Origin: Lysobacter sp.
Lineage (GTDB): Bacteria > Pseudomonadota > Gammaproteobacteria > Xanthomonadales > Xanthomonadaceae
Assembly: GCA_026786005.1 (NCBI GenBank)
Contig: JAJAYW010000206.1
Coordinates: forward strand, 1-44,648
Direction: 5' to 3'
DNA length: 44,648 nt
Shown: positions 38,064-44,648 of the stretch, one piece after another
Numbering within the stretch: the first letter of the stretch is position 1
How the letters are laid out: every line of letters starts with the position of its first letter
Notes under the pieces: model-generated
What the model saw: the letters and a program-made list of their open reading frames with translations, nothing else
Told to the model about the DNA's origin: nothing
Databases searched by the model: none
Position numbers and translations under genes: made by a program

Positions 38064-38807
38064 ATGTCGCGATTTTCCGTCCGCCCCCTGTTGCTTGCCA
38101 CCGCCCTCGCCTCGAGCCTGATCATGACCTCAGCCTGCGCACAGAATGCCGCTCCCGGCGGCTATGCGATCCCCGCCGATGGCACGTTGTTGTCGGTGTC
38201 CGCGCAAGCCGAATCAAAGCGCGTGCCCGATGTCGCCACGATGTCCACCGGTGTCGTCACGCAAGCAGCCGATGCCAACACCGCGATGCGCCAGAACGCC
38301 GAGCAAATGGCCAAGGTGGTCGCCGCGATCAAGGCCGCGGGTGTGGCCGAACGCGACATACAGACCAGCGGCATCAGCCTCAATCCGCAGTACCGCTACG
38401 CCGAGAACCAACCACCCACGATCAACGGTTACCAGGCCAGCAACACGGTCAACATGAAGGTGCGCGACATCGGCAAGCTCGGCAAGGTGCTCGACACGCT
38501 GGTGGCGCAGGGCGCGAACCAGGTCAACGGGCCTAGTTTCGAGGTCGACAAGCCGGACGAGGCGTATGACGAGGCGCGGTTGTCGGCGCTGAAAAAAGCC
38601 GAGGCGCGTGCGAAAACCTACGCTGATGCGATGGGCCTGCGCGTCCGTCGCATTGTCAGCATCTCGGAAGGCGCCGGTTTCCAGCCACCCATGCCGATGA
38701 TACGGATGCAGGCGATGGATGCGATGGCGAGCAAGGAAACCTCGGTGTCGCCCGGCGAGACCACGCTCAGCGCCAACCTCGATGTCGTCTTTGAGTTGGG
38801 AAAATAA
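38064..38807 (+). CDS. SIMPL domain (DUF541) exported protein
   Basis: The 247-residue product starts with a signal sequence (RPLLLATALASSLIMTSACA). A cysteine follows TSA, but the lipobox is imperfect, so lipidation is uncertain. The rest is a SIMPL/DUF541 domain: LLSVSAQAESKRVPDVATMS, a helix rich in Ala and Gln, GVAERDIQTSGISLNPQYRY, YQASNTVNMKVRDI and ALKKAEARAKTYADAMGLRV. These proteins form oligomeric rings in the periplasm; their role is poorly defined. GGAG lies seven bases before the ATG. A 59-residue gene follows after one base. Confidence 0.9.
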   Translation: MSRFSVRPLLLATALASSLIMTSACAQNAAPGGYAIPADGTLLSVSAQAESKRVPDVATMSTGVVTQAADANTAMRQNAEQMAKVVAAIKAAGVAERDIQTSGISLNPQYRYAENQPPTINGYQASNTVNMKVRDIGKLGKVLDTLVAQGANQVNGPSFEVDKPDEAYDEARLSALKKAEARAKTYADAMGLRVRRIVSISEGAGFQPPMPMIRMQAMDAMASKETSVSPGETTLSANLDVVFELGK

Positions 38808-38808
38808 A

Positions 38809-38988
38809 ATGAGTGCCCCCGAGAAAACAACGCCTCCGGCTACCAATCCCAAGGCCGGACACAATCCGGGCTATGCGGAACCACAACCGCGCGACAAGGA
38901 GGACGCGCGTAATCCGGAGCCGGAACACAAACGCAATCCGGACGACGGCGGGCTGACGCGCGAGCCGGAGAAGACACCCGGCGCGTGA
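38809..38988 (+). CDS. Small hydrophilic, probably disordered protein
   Basis: This 59-residue frame begins one base after the stop of the SIMPL gene and ends 27 bases before a strong terminator. The composition is extreme: rich in Pro, Glu, Asp, Lys, Asn and Gly, with only one aromatic residue (the Tyr of NPGYAEP), no Cys and no hydrophobic core. The motif NP recurs (NPKAGHNPGY, NPEPEHKRNPDD). GGGAAAATAAA before the ATG can act as a ribosome site. Its place between gene and terminator supports it as a real gene. No family is recognised. Confidence 0.6.
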   Translation: MSAPEKTTPPATNPKAGHNPGYAEPQPRDKEDARNPEPEHKRNPDDGGLTREPEKTPGA

Positions 38989-39015
38989 AGAACACGTCCC
39001 GCGTCGTTACAAACC

Positions 39016-39042
39016 GACCCGCCATGTGCGGGTCTCTTTTTT
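39016..39042 (+). terminator. Rho-independent terminator after the SIMPL/small-protein pair
   Basis: GACCCGC-CATGT-GCGGGTC forms a perfect 7-base-pair stem and is followed by TCTTTTTT. It ends the transcript of the two genes upstream. The following TonB-like gene therefore needs its own promoter. Confidence 0.88.
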
Positions 39043-39200
39043 GCAATTCCATTCGTCACGTATTCCGCACCGGTCGTCCGCCGACCATTGCCGAACCGCT
39101 GCATCCGGCGCAGCGTGGAATCACGGCGTCGCCGACCTCCAACCCCGTCGGCGGCGTCCATGCGTTGTTCCTGTCGAAGGTCAATCAACGGAGGTGGGTC

Positions 39201-39872
39201 ATGGTGCGTACTCAACGTTCAAGCTTTGGATTCCCGCATCTTGCGCAACGTCCGGATGCGGGCCGTATCGCCGGCATCTCCGCAGCAATCGCGATCCACG
39301 TCCTTGCATTGATGGTGTTGCTGGCGCCGATGTCACCTCCGCCGGTCACAGCGCTTGAAGATCGCCATACACCGCCCGATCTACCCCGCACACCTGTAAC
39401 ACCGCCTCCCCGCCCTGAGCCCGTCCCGGTCGTCAGGAATGCAGCCCCTAGGCCACAAACCGCTGTGCAACCACGGCAATCCGCAACGCCGGTCATCGAC
39501 AATGAAGTCATCGTCGATAACGGCAACATCGCTGTCGAAACAGCAACGATATCGACTGAGACAATCGACGCAGGGTCTGTGGTGTCCATGCCACTTGCCG
39601 GTGCCTATCTTGAATACGCCAACGCGCCACCACCGGTGTACCCGCGCGCCGCCCTGCGCGACCGCCTGACCGGAACGGTGATGCTGGAAGTGCTGGTGGA
39701 TATCGACGGCCGCCCGCTCGACGTGAAAATCGCGCAAAGCAGCGGCCACCGCGAACTCGATCGTGCTGCGCTCGAGCATGTCCTCAAACGGTGGACGTTC
39801 CGTCCCGCAATGAAGAACGGGCAAGCGGTGCAAGCGACAGGTCTGGTGCCGATCGCGTTCAATCTGCGCTGA
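39201..39872 (+). CDS. TonB-like energy transducer protein
   Basis: TonB proteins transmit proton-motive force from ExbB/ExbD to outer-membrane receptors. The ATG at 39201 has GGAGG six bases upstream and gives 223 residues. There is a cytoplasmic N-terminus, one membrane helix near 22-43 (IAGISAAIAIHVLALMVLLA) and a Pro-rich linker (PPDLPRTPVTPPPRPEPVPV). The C-terminal TonB domain has YPRAALRDRLTGTVMLEVLV, DGRPLDVKIAQSSGHRELDR and VLKRWTFRPA. The frame is open upstream to 38985 through the terminator, which is not believable. No exbB or exbD is nearby. It may be a paralogue used with a particular receptor. Confidence 0.9.
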   Translation: MVRTQRSSFGFPHLAQRPDAGRIAGISAAIAIHVLALMVLLAPMSPPPVTALEDRHTPPDLPRTPVTPPPRPEPVPVVRNAAPRPQTAVQPRQSATPVIDNEVIVDNGNIAVETATISTETIDAGSVVSMPLAGAYLEYANAPPPVYPRAALRDRLTGTVMLEVLVDIDGRPLDVKIAQSSGHRELDRAALEHVLKRWTFRPAMKNGQAVQATGLVPIAFNLR

Positions 39873-39899
39873 CGCTCCCCGATAACCAACCGACTTCCT

Positions 39900-39976
39900 G
39901 TAGGAGCGCACCTGGGCGCGATGAGGCTTTATCGGTAGTATCGGTAGAGCCCAATCGCGCCCAGGTGCGCTCCTAC
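39900..39976. repeat. REP-like palindrome, family A (copy A4, enlarged loop)
   Basis: GTAGGAGCGCACCTGGGCGC at 39900-39919 pairs perfectly with GCGCCCAGGTGCGCTCCTAC at 39957-39976. The loop is 8-9 bases longer than in the other copies because ATCGGTAGT is duplicated. The right arm ends 9 bases before the AlkB-like gene start. Confidence 0.92.
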
Positions 39977-39985
39977 AATGTGCAC

Positions 39986-40768
39986 ATGTCGTGGTCATCG
40001 ATCGAATTGCCGGGCGCCGAAGTTTCAATCGCGCCGGATTGGCTGCAACCGGAACAGGCCGATGCGCTGTTTGCCGATTTGCGCCAATCGGTTCCATGGG
40101 GCATGCACCGGATCAAGCTGTTCGGGCGCGAAGTCGATTCGCCGCGGTTGAGTTGCTGGATCGGTGATGCCGATGCGGGTTACACCTACTCCGGCACGCG
40201 CTTCGAGCCACATGCGTGGCCGGAAGCGCTAGTGCCGATACGCGATCGCCTCATCAACGAAATCGGCATCGACTTCAACAGCGTGCTGGCGAATCTTTAT
40301 CGCGATGGCGCGGATTGCATGGGTTGGCATAGCGATAACGAAGCGGCGCTTGGATCGCAGCCGGTGATTGCGTCGTTGAGTCTGGGTGCGGTGCGGCGGT
40401 TTGTTTTCAAGCGGCGGAGCGAAGATCAAACACCGAACCCTCACCCGCCCTTCGGGCACCCTCTCCCGCTGCGCAGGAGAGGGGAAACGGCACAGCTGCA
40501 CCCTGGCGCTCCGTCGAGCAGGAGGAGGGAAACGGCACAGTCTTGTGGCCAGGCTTCAGCCCCTCTACTGCGAAGTGGGAGAGGGGTTGGGGTGAGGGTG
40601 TGTGACAGGACCAATGCATCCGACAGCAAGCGCACTCTGGAACTGCCGCATGGCAGCCTGCTGGTGATGCGCGGCGGCACCCAGCGCAACTACCGGCACG
40701 CGTTGCCGCGCACTACCAAGCCGACAGGCGCGCGGATCAACTTGACGTTCCGGCGAGTGCGGGGCTAA
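39986..40768 (+). CDS. AlkB-like 2-oxoglutarate/Fe(II) dioxygenase with an internal repeat-coded insertion
   Basis: AlkB-type enzymes remove alkyl groups from DNA or RNA bases by oxidative demethylation. The double-stranded beta-helix ligands are all present: His115 and Asp117 (MGWHSDNE), His238 (YRHALPRT), and the 2-oxoglutarate-binding Arg250 with Arg256 in ARINLTFRRVRG. The product is 260 residues, whereas relatives are about 200. The excess is one block at about residues 147-212, between RRFVFKRRSED and SKRTLELPHGSLLVMRG. It is rich in Arg, Pro and Gly and coded by an inverted repeat. The ATG at 39986 lies just after palindrome A4 without an obvious ribosome site. The stop overlaps the end of the lipoprotein gene on the other strand. 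Confidence 0.88.
   Translation: MSWSSIELPGAEVSIAPDWLQPEQADALFADLRQSVPWGMHRIKLFGREVDSPRLSCWIGDADAGYTYSGTRFEPHAWPEALVPIRDRLINEIGIDFNSVLANLYRDGADCMGWHSDNEAALGSQPVIASLSLGAVRRFVFKRRSEDQTPNPHPPFGHPLPLRRRGETAQLHPGAPSSRRRETAQSCGQASAPLLRSGRGVGVRVCDRTNASDSKRTLELPHGSLLVMRGGTQRNYRHALPRTTKPTGARINLTFRRVRG
40424..40618. repeat. Inverted repeat (family C type) inserted in frame in the AlkB-like gene
   Basis: The left part AACCCTCACCCGCCCTTCGG, then CACCCTCTCCCGCTGCGCAG and GAGAGGGG, pairs with the right part CCCCTCTACTGCGAAGTGGG, then AGAGGGGTTGGGGTGAGGGT. A shorter direct repeat, GAGGGGAAACGGCACAG and GAGGGAAACGGCACAG, lies in between. The block is about 195 bases, a multiple of three, and has no stop codon in the AlkB frame. 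Confidence 0.82.
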
Positions 40769-41463
40769 CGCTTTGACGACTTGTGTTGCGCGTCGCTGCG
40801 TTCATGCGCCTCGCCGGTGGTCAGGGTCCAGCCCGCCACGTCATGACCGATCCTGCCCAGTGCCTGTTCGAAGGCCTGCGACACAGCGGCGACATCGGCG
40901 CCGGTGGCCGGGACTGCCTGCAGGAAGGTGCGGGAATCGACCACGTCGTGGTCGGGGGCATGCAGCAGCTTGATGTTGAGCTCGACCGTTGCCGCCGGCA
41001 CTGCGGCGCCGGCATAGTCGGCCTCGAACCGGCGCAGGTCCATGACCAGTTTGTAATCGGCGGCGATGCCGCTGCCCTGGCGTGCGACCGCGGGAATGCG
41101 CCCGGAATCCTCGAGCGCGCGCAGCACCGTATCCATGACCTGGTCGGTCGGGGTCTTGGCCCAGCCGGCGCCCTTGTAGACCTGCAGTTCACCCGGCGCA
41201 GGCCGGACCGCGATGCGCAGGCTATCGAGCGTGCTCGCCGCAGTCGGGCGACTCAGCGACAGCTGCCATTTGACGCTGGGCCAGGCCGGGTCGGCCTGCA
41301 CCCGCGCATCCGGCGCGTAGATCGTGGCCGCTTGCTTCTTGCCGAGCAGCGAGCAACCGCCGAGCAGCAGCGCGCCAACCACGAGCGCCCCGGCAACACC
41401 ACGCAGCGGCCACGCACCGGCGGCGATCAGTGGCGAGCTGTGATAACGGAGAAGCTTGCTCAT
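40765..41463 (-). CDS. ABC-type transport auxiliary lipoprotein (PqiC/Mla-associated type)
   Basis: The 232-residue product has a signal peptide ending in a lipobox (LLLGGC), so it is probably a lipoprotein. The mature part fits the ABC-type transport auxiliary (PqiC-like) family: IYAPDARVQADPAWPSVKWQ, a SLRIAVRPAPGELQVYKGAG segment, then TPTDQVMDTVLRALEDSGRI and a C-terminal helix (AAVSQAFEQALGRIGHDV). These lipoproteins accompany MCE transport systems and may contact the outer membrane. Its start overlaps the end of the MCE gene by 4 bases. The short charged tail HERSDAQHKSSKR is variable. Confidence 0.87.
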   Translation of the reverse strand: MSKLLRYHSSPLIAAGAWPLRGVAGALVVGALLLGGCSLLGKKQAATIYAPDARVQADPAWPSVKWQLSLSRPTAASTLDSLRIAVRPAPGELQVYKGAGWAKTPTDQVMDTVLRALEDSGRIPAVARQGSGIAADYKLVMDLRRFEADYAGAAVPAATVELNIKLLHAPDHDVVDSRTFLQAVPATGADVAAVSQAFEQALGRIGHDVAGWTLTTGEAHERSDAQHKSSKR

Positions 41464-42386
41464 TTTGGTTCGAACTCCTTGGGCGCATCGCGGCCCAGAA
41501 TGTAGCCGGCCGGGCCGCCTTCGAGACGGTCGGTGACCTGGCGTAGATCGCGGATCAGCAAGCGCAGTTCGGCCAGCGTCGGGCCGAGCTGCGCCAGGCC
41601 ATCGTTGGCGAAGCTGCTGATCGCGGCGCGGTTCTCGTTGAGGATCTTGTCGGCGCCGCCGGCCGCGGAATCCATCTTGCTCAGCGTGCCGTCGAGCTTG
41701 TTGATGAGCTGGGGAAGTTCTTGAACCAGCTCGCGATCGATGTCCTCGATCGCGCGGTTGGTGGTGGCCAGTGTTTTCTCCAGCAACTCGGTCGACTTGC
41801 GCGCGTTGATGATCAGTGCGCGCAGGTCTTCGCGCTGGTCGCCGATCGCGCCGGTCATGCCTTCGATGCTTTCCAGCGTATTGGCCATGCGCTTGACGTT
41901 CTGCTCGCTCAACACCTGGTCCATGCGATCGACCAGGCGGCTGGCGGTGTCGGCGATGTTCTGCAAGGCCGATGCTTCGGTCTGGATCACCGGAATCTCG
42001 CGCTTGTCGACCGACACCAACGGTGGCGCGGCCGGGCTGCCGCCGGTCAGCTGGATGAAGCCCGGACCGGTGAGGCCGTCCTGCGACAGCTTGGCCTTGG
42101 TGTCGGTCTTGATCGGTACGTCCGCTTCCAGCCGCACCAGCGCGATCACCTTGCGCGGATCGTTGGGCACCAGGTCCAGGCTGTCGACGGTGCCGACGTT
42201 GATGCCGTTGTAGCGCACCACGCCGCCTTCCGACAGGCCGGTCACCGCTTCGTTGAACACGACGTGGTAGTCGCGGAAACTTTTCTCGGACGAGTAGTTG
42301 GCGGCCCACAACGCAAACAGCAGCCCGAAGATCGCGACCGCCAGGGTGAAGGCGCCGATGAGGATGTAATTGGCTTTGGTTTCCAT
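41460..42386 (-). CDS. mlaD: MCE-domain (MlaD-like) lipid transport substrate-binding protein
   Basis: MlaD-like proteins form hexameric rings that shuttle phospholipids between the membranes. The 308-residue product has one N-terminal membrane helix (YILIGAFTLAVAIFGLLFAL). One MCE domain lies at about 38-118 (YHVVFNEAVTGLSEGGVVRY, GINVGTV, AKLSQDGLTGPGFIQLTGG). A long helical region follows (about 140-290, TLATTNRAIEDIDRELVQEL), probably a coiled-coil tunnel. That is longer than E. coli MlaD (about 183 residues) and closer to longer MCE proteins of this group. It is the third gene of the operon, two bases after the ATPase gene. Confidence 0.92.
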   Translation of the reverse strand: METKANYILIGAFTLAVAIFGLLFALWAANYSSEKSFRDYHVVFNEAVTGLSEGGVVRYNGINVGTVDSLDLVPNDPRKVIALVRLEADVPIKTDTKAKLSQDGLTGPGFIQLTGGSPAAPPLVSVDKREIPVIQTEASALQNIADTASRLVDRMDQVLSEQNVKRMANTLESIEGMTGAIGDQREDLRALIINARKSTELLEKTLATTNRAIEDIDRELVQELPQLINKLDGTLSKMDSAAGGADKILNENRAAISSFANDGLAQLGPTLAELRLLIRDLRQVTDRLEGGPAGYILGRDAPKEFEPK

Positions 42387-42388
42387 GG

Positions 42389-43228
42389 TCAGTTCCCTTC
42401 GCGGCGCGGGTCTGGCGGTTGCTTGCTCTTTTGCATGGTCTTTTGCGCGGCGCGCGCGCGCGGTCCGTGGAAATATTCCTGCACCCAGGGGTGCTCGAAT
42501 TTCTCGACCTCCTCAATCGGCGCAGTGATCAAGACCTTGCGGTCGGCCAGCACCGCAACCCGGTCACAGATAGCGTACAGAGTGTCGAGATCGTGTGTGA
42601 TCAGGAACACGGTCAACCCCAACGCGCGTTGCAACGTCAGGGTCAATTCATCGAAGGCCGCCGCGCCGATCGGATCCAGGCCCGCGGTGGGCTCGTCGAG
42701 GAACAGCAACGGCGGATCCAGCGCCAGCGCGCGCGCCAGTCCTGCGCGCTTGCGCATGCCACCCGACAGTTGCGACGGCAGTTTGTCGAGTGCCTCCGCG
42801 GGCAGCCCTGCCAGTTTGACCTTCAGCAATGCAAGTTCGTAACGCAATGAATCCGACAAGTCCGGGTGATGCTCCTTCAGCGGCACCTGCACGTTCTCGC
42901 CGACGGTCAGCGACGAGAACAGCGCGCCGTCCTGGAACAACACGCCAGTGCGGCGTTCGATGTGGTTGCGGTCGGCGGGTTCCTGCGAACGGGCATCGAC
43001 GCCCAGCACTTCGATCTCGCCCTCGTCGGGGATGCGCAGGCCCAGGATCGAGCGCATCAGCACCGATTTGCCGGTGCCCGAACCGCCGACCACGCCGATG
43101 ATCTCGCCGCTCTTGACGTCGAGATCGAGGTCTTCGTGCACGACCTGTTCGCCAAACCGGTTGCTCAGGCCGCGGACGCGGATGATCGGCTTGTCCGTGT
43201 CGGATGTTGTTTGTTCGGTCGTCGGCAT
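42389..43228 (-). CDS. mlaF: MlaF-like ABC transporter ATP-binding protein
   Basis: This ATPase powers lipid movement by the permease encoded just upstream. Walker A is GGSGTGKS at 48-55, the Q-loop is FQDGALF near 99-104, the signature is LSGGM at 154-158, Walker B is LLFLDEPT from 174, and the switch His is 212 in ITHD. The C-terminal part has the MlaF-like EEVEKFEHPWVQEYFHGP, followed by a Lys/Gln/Arg-rich tail. The product is 279 residues. It starts two bases after the permease stop codon. Confidence 0.94.
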   Translation of the reverse strand: MPTTEQTTSDTDKPIIRVRGLSNRFGEQVVHEDLDLDVKSGEIIGVVGGSGTGKSVLMRSILGLRIPDEGEIEVLGVDARSQEPADRNHIERRTGVLFQDGALFSSLTVGENVQVPLKEHHPDLSDSLRYELALLKVKLAGLPAEALDKLPSQLSGGMRKRAGLARALALDPPLLFLDEPTAGLDPIGAAAFDELTLTLQRALGLTVFLITHDLDTLYAICDRVAVLADRKVLITAPIEEVEKFEHPWVQEYFHGPRARAAQKTMQKSKQPPDPRREGN

Positions 43229-43230
43229 AC

Positions 43231-44349
43231 TTAAAAATCCATATGCATGAACCAGATCGCGAACAGCGCGTCCAGGATGATCACCAGCGAAATGGTCTGC
43301 ACCACGCTTGAGGTCGTGCGTTCGCCGACCGATTGCGCGGTGCCTTCCACCTGCAACCCTTCCAGGCAGCCGATCAACGCTATCACCACGGCGAACACCG
43401 GCGCCTTCGACAACCCGATGAAGAAATGCCGTATCTCGAACGTGTCCTGCATGCGGCCCAGGTACTGTTGTGGCGGGATATCCAGGCTGAAGGCGCCGAC
43501 GGTGAGGCCACCGGCCAGGCCGGCCATCATCGCGATGAAGGTCAGCAGCGGCAGCATCACCAGCAACGCGATCACGCGCGGGATCACCAGCAGGTCAACC
43601 GGATCCAGACCCAGCGTGCGGATCGCATCGATTTCCTCGCGGCTGACCATCGCACCGATCTGCGCGGTAAACGCGCTGGCGGTACGGCCTGCCAGCAGGA
43701 TCGCGGTCAGCAGCACGCCGAACTCGCGCAGGAACGCGATGCTGACCAGTTCGACGACAAAGATCTCGGCGCCGAACTCCTGCAGGATGGTCGAGCCCAG
43801 GAACGCAATCACCGACCCGACCAGGAACGAAAGCAGGGCCACCAGCGGCACCGCGTCGAGGCCGACCTGTTCCATGTGGTAGACGGTCGGTGTCAAGCGG
43901 AAGCGGTGCGGTTCCTTGATCATGCGCGCCATCTTGGCCAGGGTTTCGCCGAAGAAACTAATCAGCGCCAGGGCCTCCTTCCAGTTGTCCTGGACGGTGA
44001 ACCCCAATCGCCCCAGCGCCGCACTGAAGCCGTACTCGCGCTTGCGCTTGGGCCGGTCGTCGGCCACGTCCTCGATCGCCGAGACCAGTTCGCGGTGGTG
44101 GTCGTCGAAGACGAATTCGTTGAAGGCCAGGTCGCGGCGGCGCGCGTAGCGCTTGAGCAGCAACACGCCCAGCGTATCGAGCTGCTCGACGCTGCCGGCG
44201 TCGACGATGGTGACGCCCTCCGGCGCGTCGCGGAGTTGCGCGCTGAGCGCGGTGGCGTGTTGCAACGTCCAGCGCCCGGACAGGCGCAGTCTCGACCCAT
44301 CCTTGGCGTCGACGGTGGCGCTGGGAACGTGGTCGTCTGCTGCGGGCAT
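43231..44349 (-). CDS. mlaE: MlaE-like ABC permease with N-terminal STAS domain
   Basis: The 372-residue product fuses an N-terminal STAS-like domain (about 1-95, SGRWTLQHATALSAQLRD and VEQLDTLGVLLLKRYARR) to an MlaE-type permease (about 115-372). The permease has SFFGETLAKMARMI, GLDAVPLVALLSFLVGSVIA, ELVSIAFLREFGVLLTAIL, AQIGAMVSREEIDAIRTLGL and five or six membrane helices. In E. coli the STAS protein (MlaB) is separate; here it is part of the permease. The ATG at 44349 starts the STAS domain; the frame is open to 44442 but that part is not family-like. The order permease-ATPase-MCE-lipoprotein is a complete operon without MlaC. Confidence 0.93.
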   Translation of the reverse strand: MPAADDHVPSATVDAKDGSRLRLSGRWTLQHATALSAQLRDAPEGVTIVDAGSVEQLDTLGVLLLKRYARRRDLAFNEFVFDDHHRELVSAIEDVADDRPKRKREYGFSAALGRLGFTVQDNWKEALALISFFGETLAKMARMIKEPHRFRLTPTVYHMEQVGLDAVPLVALLSFLVGSVIAFLGSTILQEFGAEIFVVELVSIAFLREFGVLLTAILLAGRTASAFTAQIGAMVSREEIDAIRTLGLDPVDLLVIPRVIALLVMLPLLTFIAMMAGLAGGLTVGAFSLDIPPQQYLGRMQDTFEIRHFFIGLSKAPVFAVVIALIGCLEGLQVEGTAQSVGERTTSSVVQTISLVIILDALFAIWFMHMDF

Positions 44350-44486
44350 GCAAGTCCTCGGGACGCGAGGGTACAGCGTAAACAGTTTTGGGTGAGCAGG
44401 CTTGTCACGGCGCCGAGCCTGCATCGGCTGCGCTGGTCGCAAACGCGTGCGATCCTGTGCGCCCTCCGGCCTGGCCCAGGACAGGC

Positions 44487-44648
44487 ATGTCGATCTTCAC
44501 CCCCGCCAGCGAGCGTTACGCGGCCCGCATCGATTTCGTCGTCGACATGGCCCAGCGCCTGCACGCCTACGGCACCACCGCGCAGCGGCTGGAAGGGGCG
44601 CTGATGGCGGTGGCGCACAAGCTCAAACTCGATTGCGAAGTGTGGTCG
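44487..44648 (+). CDS. ThrE-like (DUF1212) threonine/serine exporter family protein, 5' part only
   Basis: The reading frame starts at ATG 44487 and runs off the window after 54 codons. The visible residues (ERYAARIDFVVDMAQRLHAY, then GTTAQRLEGALMAVAHKLKL) match the N-terminal soluble domain of DUF1212/ThrE family exporters, which have a conserved Y/GT-A-RLE motif. It is divergent from the Mla operon. The 137-base gap between them must hold both promoters. The membrane domain lies outside the window, so the call rests on a short stretch. Confidence 0.65.
   Translation, partial: MSIFTPASERYAARIDFVVDMAQRLHAYGTTAQRLEGALMAVAHKLKLDCEVWS

Noticed and set aside
38985-39200. Upstream extension of the TonB-like reading frame
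   Set aside because: It passes through the strong terminator at 39016-39042 and lacks any family similarity; the ATG at 39201 has a good GGAGG site and leads straight into the membrane helix.
42389-42516. Long - strand frame across the MCE and lipoprotein genes (583 codons)
   Set aside because: Its first 350 residues are an out-of-frame reading of the MCE gene; only the lipoprotein part from 41463 is real.

Overview
The window is high-GC chromosomal DNA from a gammaproteobacterium, most probably of the order Xanthomonadales (Xanthomonadaceae or Rhodanobacteraceae). This rests on three things: the gene order frr-uppS-cdsA-dxr-rseP-bamA-lpxD-fabZ-lpxA-lpxB-rnhB-dnaE-accA-tilS-xseB-ispA, the cluster maf-rng-yhdP-tldD/darP/pmbA, and the many short intergenic palindromes typical of that group. 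Genus and species cannot be fixed from the sequence alone. There are no tRNA or rRNA genes, CRISPR arrays, prophage genes or full insertion sequences.

Layout. (1) 1-20059, + strand: a long housekeeping run. It covers ribosome recycling (frr), lipid carrier and phospholipid precursors (uppS, cdsA), the MEP pathway (dxr), envelope stress and outer-membrane assembly (rseP, bamA), lipid A and fatty acid synthesis (lpxD, fabZ, lpxA, lpxB, accA), DNA metabolism (rnhB, dnaE, xseB), tRNA modification (tilS) and prenyl synthesis (ispA). Many junctions overlap by 4 bases or are only a few bases apart. A probably broken DUF1232/YkvA-like gene lies between rnhB and dnaE. (2) 20060-24215, + strand: a CHASE2 membrane protein without a recognisable output domain, a secreted SH3b-M48 metalloprotease and a small cupin. 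(3) 24448-29182, - strand: a DUF1800/DUF1501 pair with a Tat signal on the second protein, a DUF4870 membrane protein and pmbA (tldE). (4) 29436-37914: darP (+), then tldD, yhdP, rng and maf (-). (5) 38064-40768, + strand: a SIMPL-domain protein, a 59-residue hydrophilic protein, a strong terminator, a TonB-like protein and an AlkB-like dioxygenase. (6) 40765-44349, - strand: an Mla-type lipid transport operon (STAS-permease, ATPase, MCE protein, auxiliary lipoprotein). (7) The window ends inside a ThrE-like (DUF1212) gene on the + strand.

The most unusual feature is the density and variety of short inverted repeats, about nine families in 44 kb. Several enter protein-coding sequence. One lies in frame in the middle of AlkB (about 65 extra residues). 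One writes the first 45-50 residues of RNase HII. Others write the C-terminal tails of DarP and Maf, and partly the first residues of LpxB. One arm doubles as a rho-independent terminator, and one element is nested in another. This resembles the palindromic elements known to add peptide segments to Rickettsia proteins. It is the best candidate here for something not yet described in this lineage.
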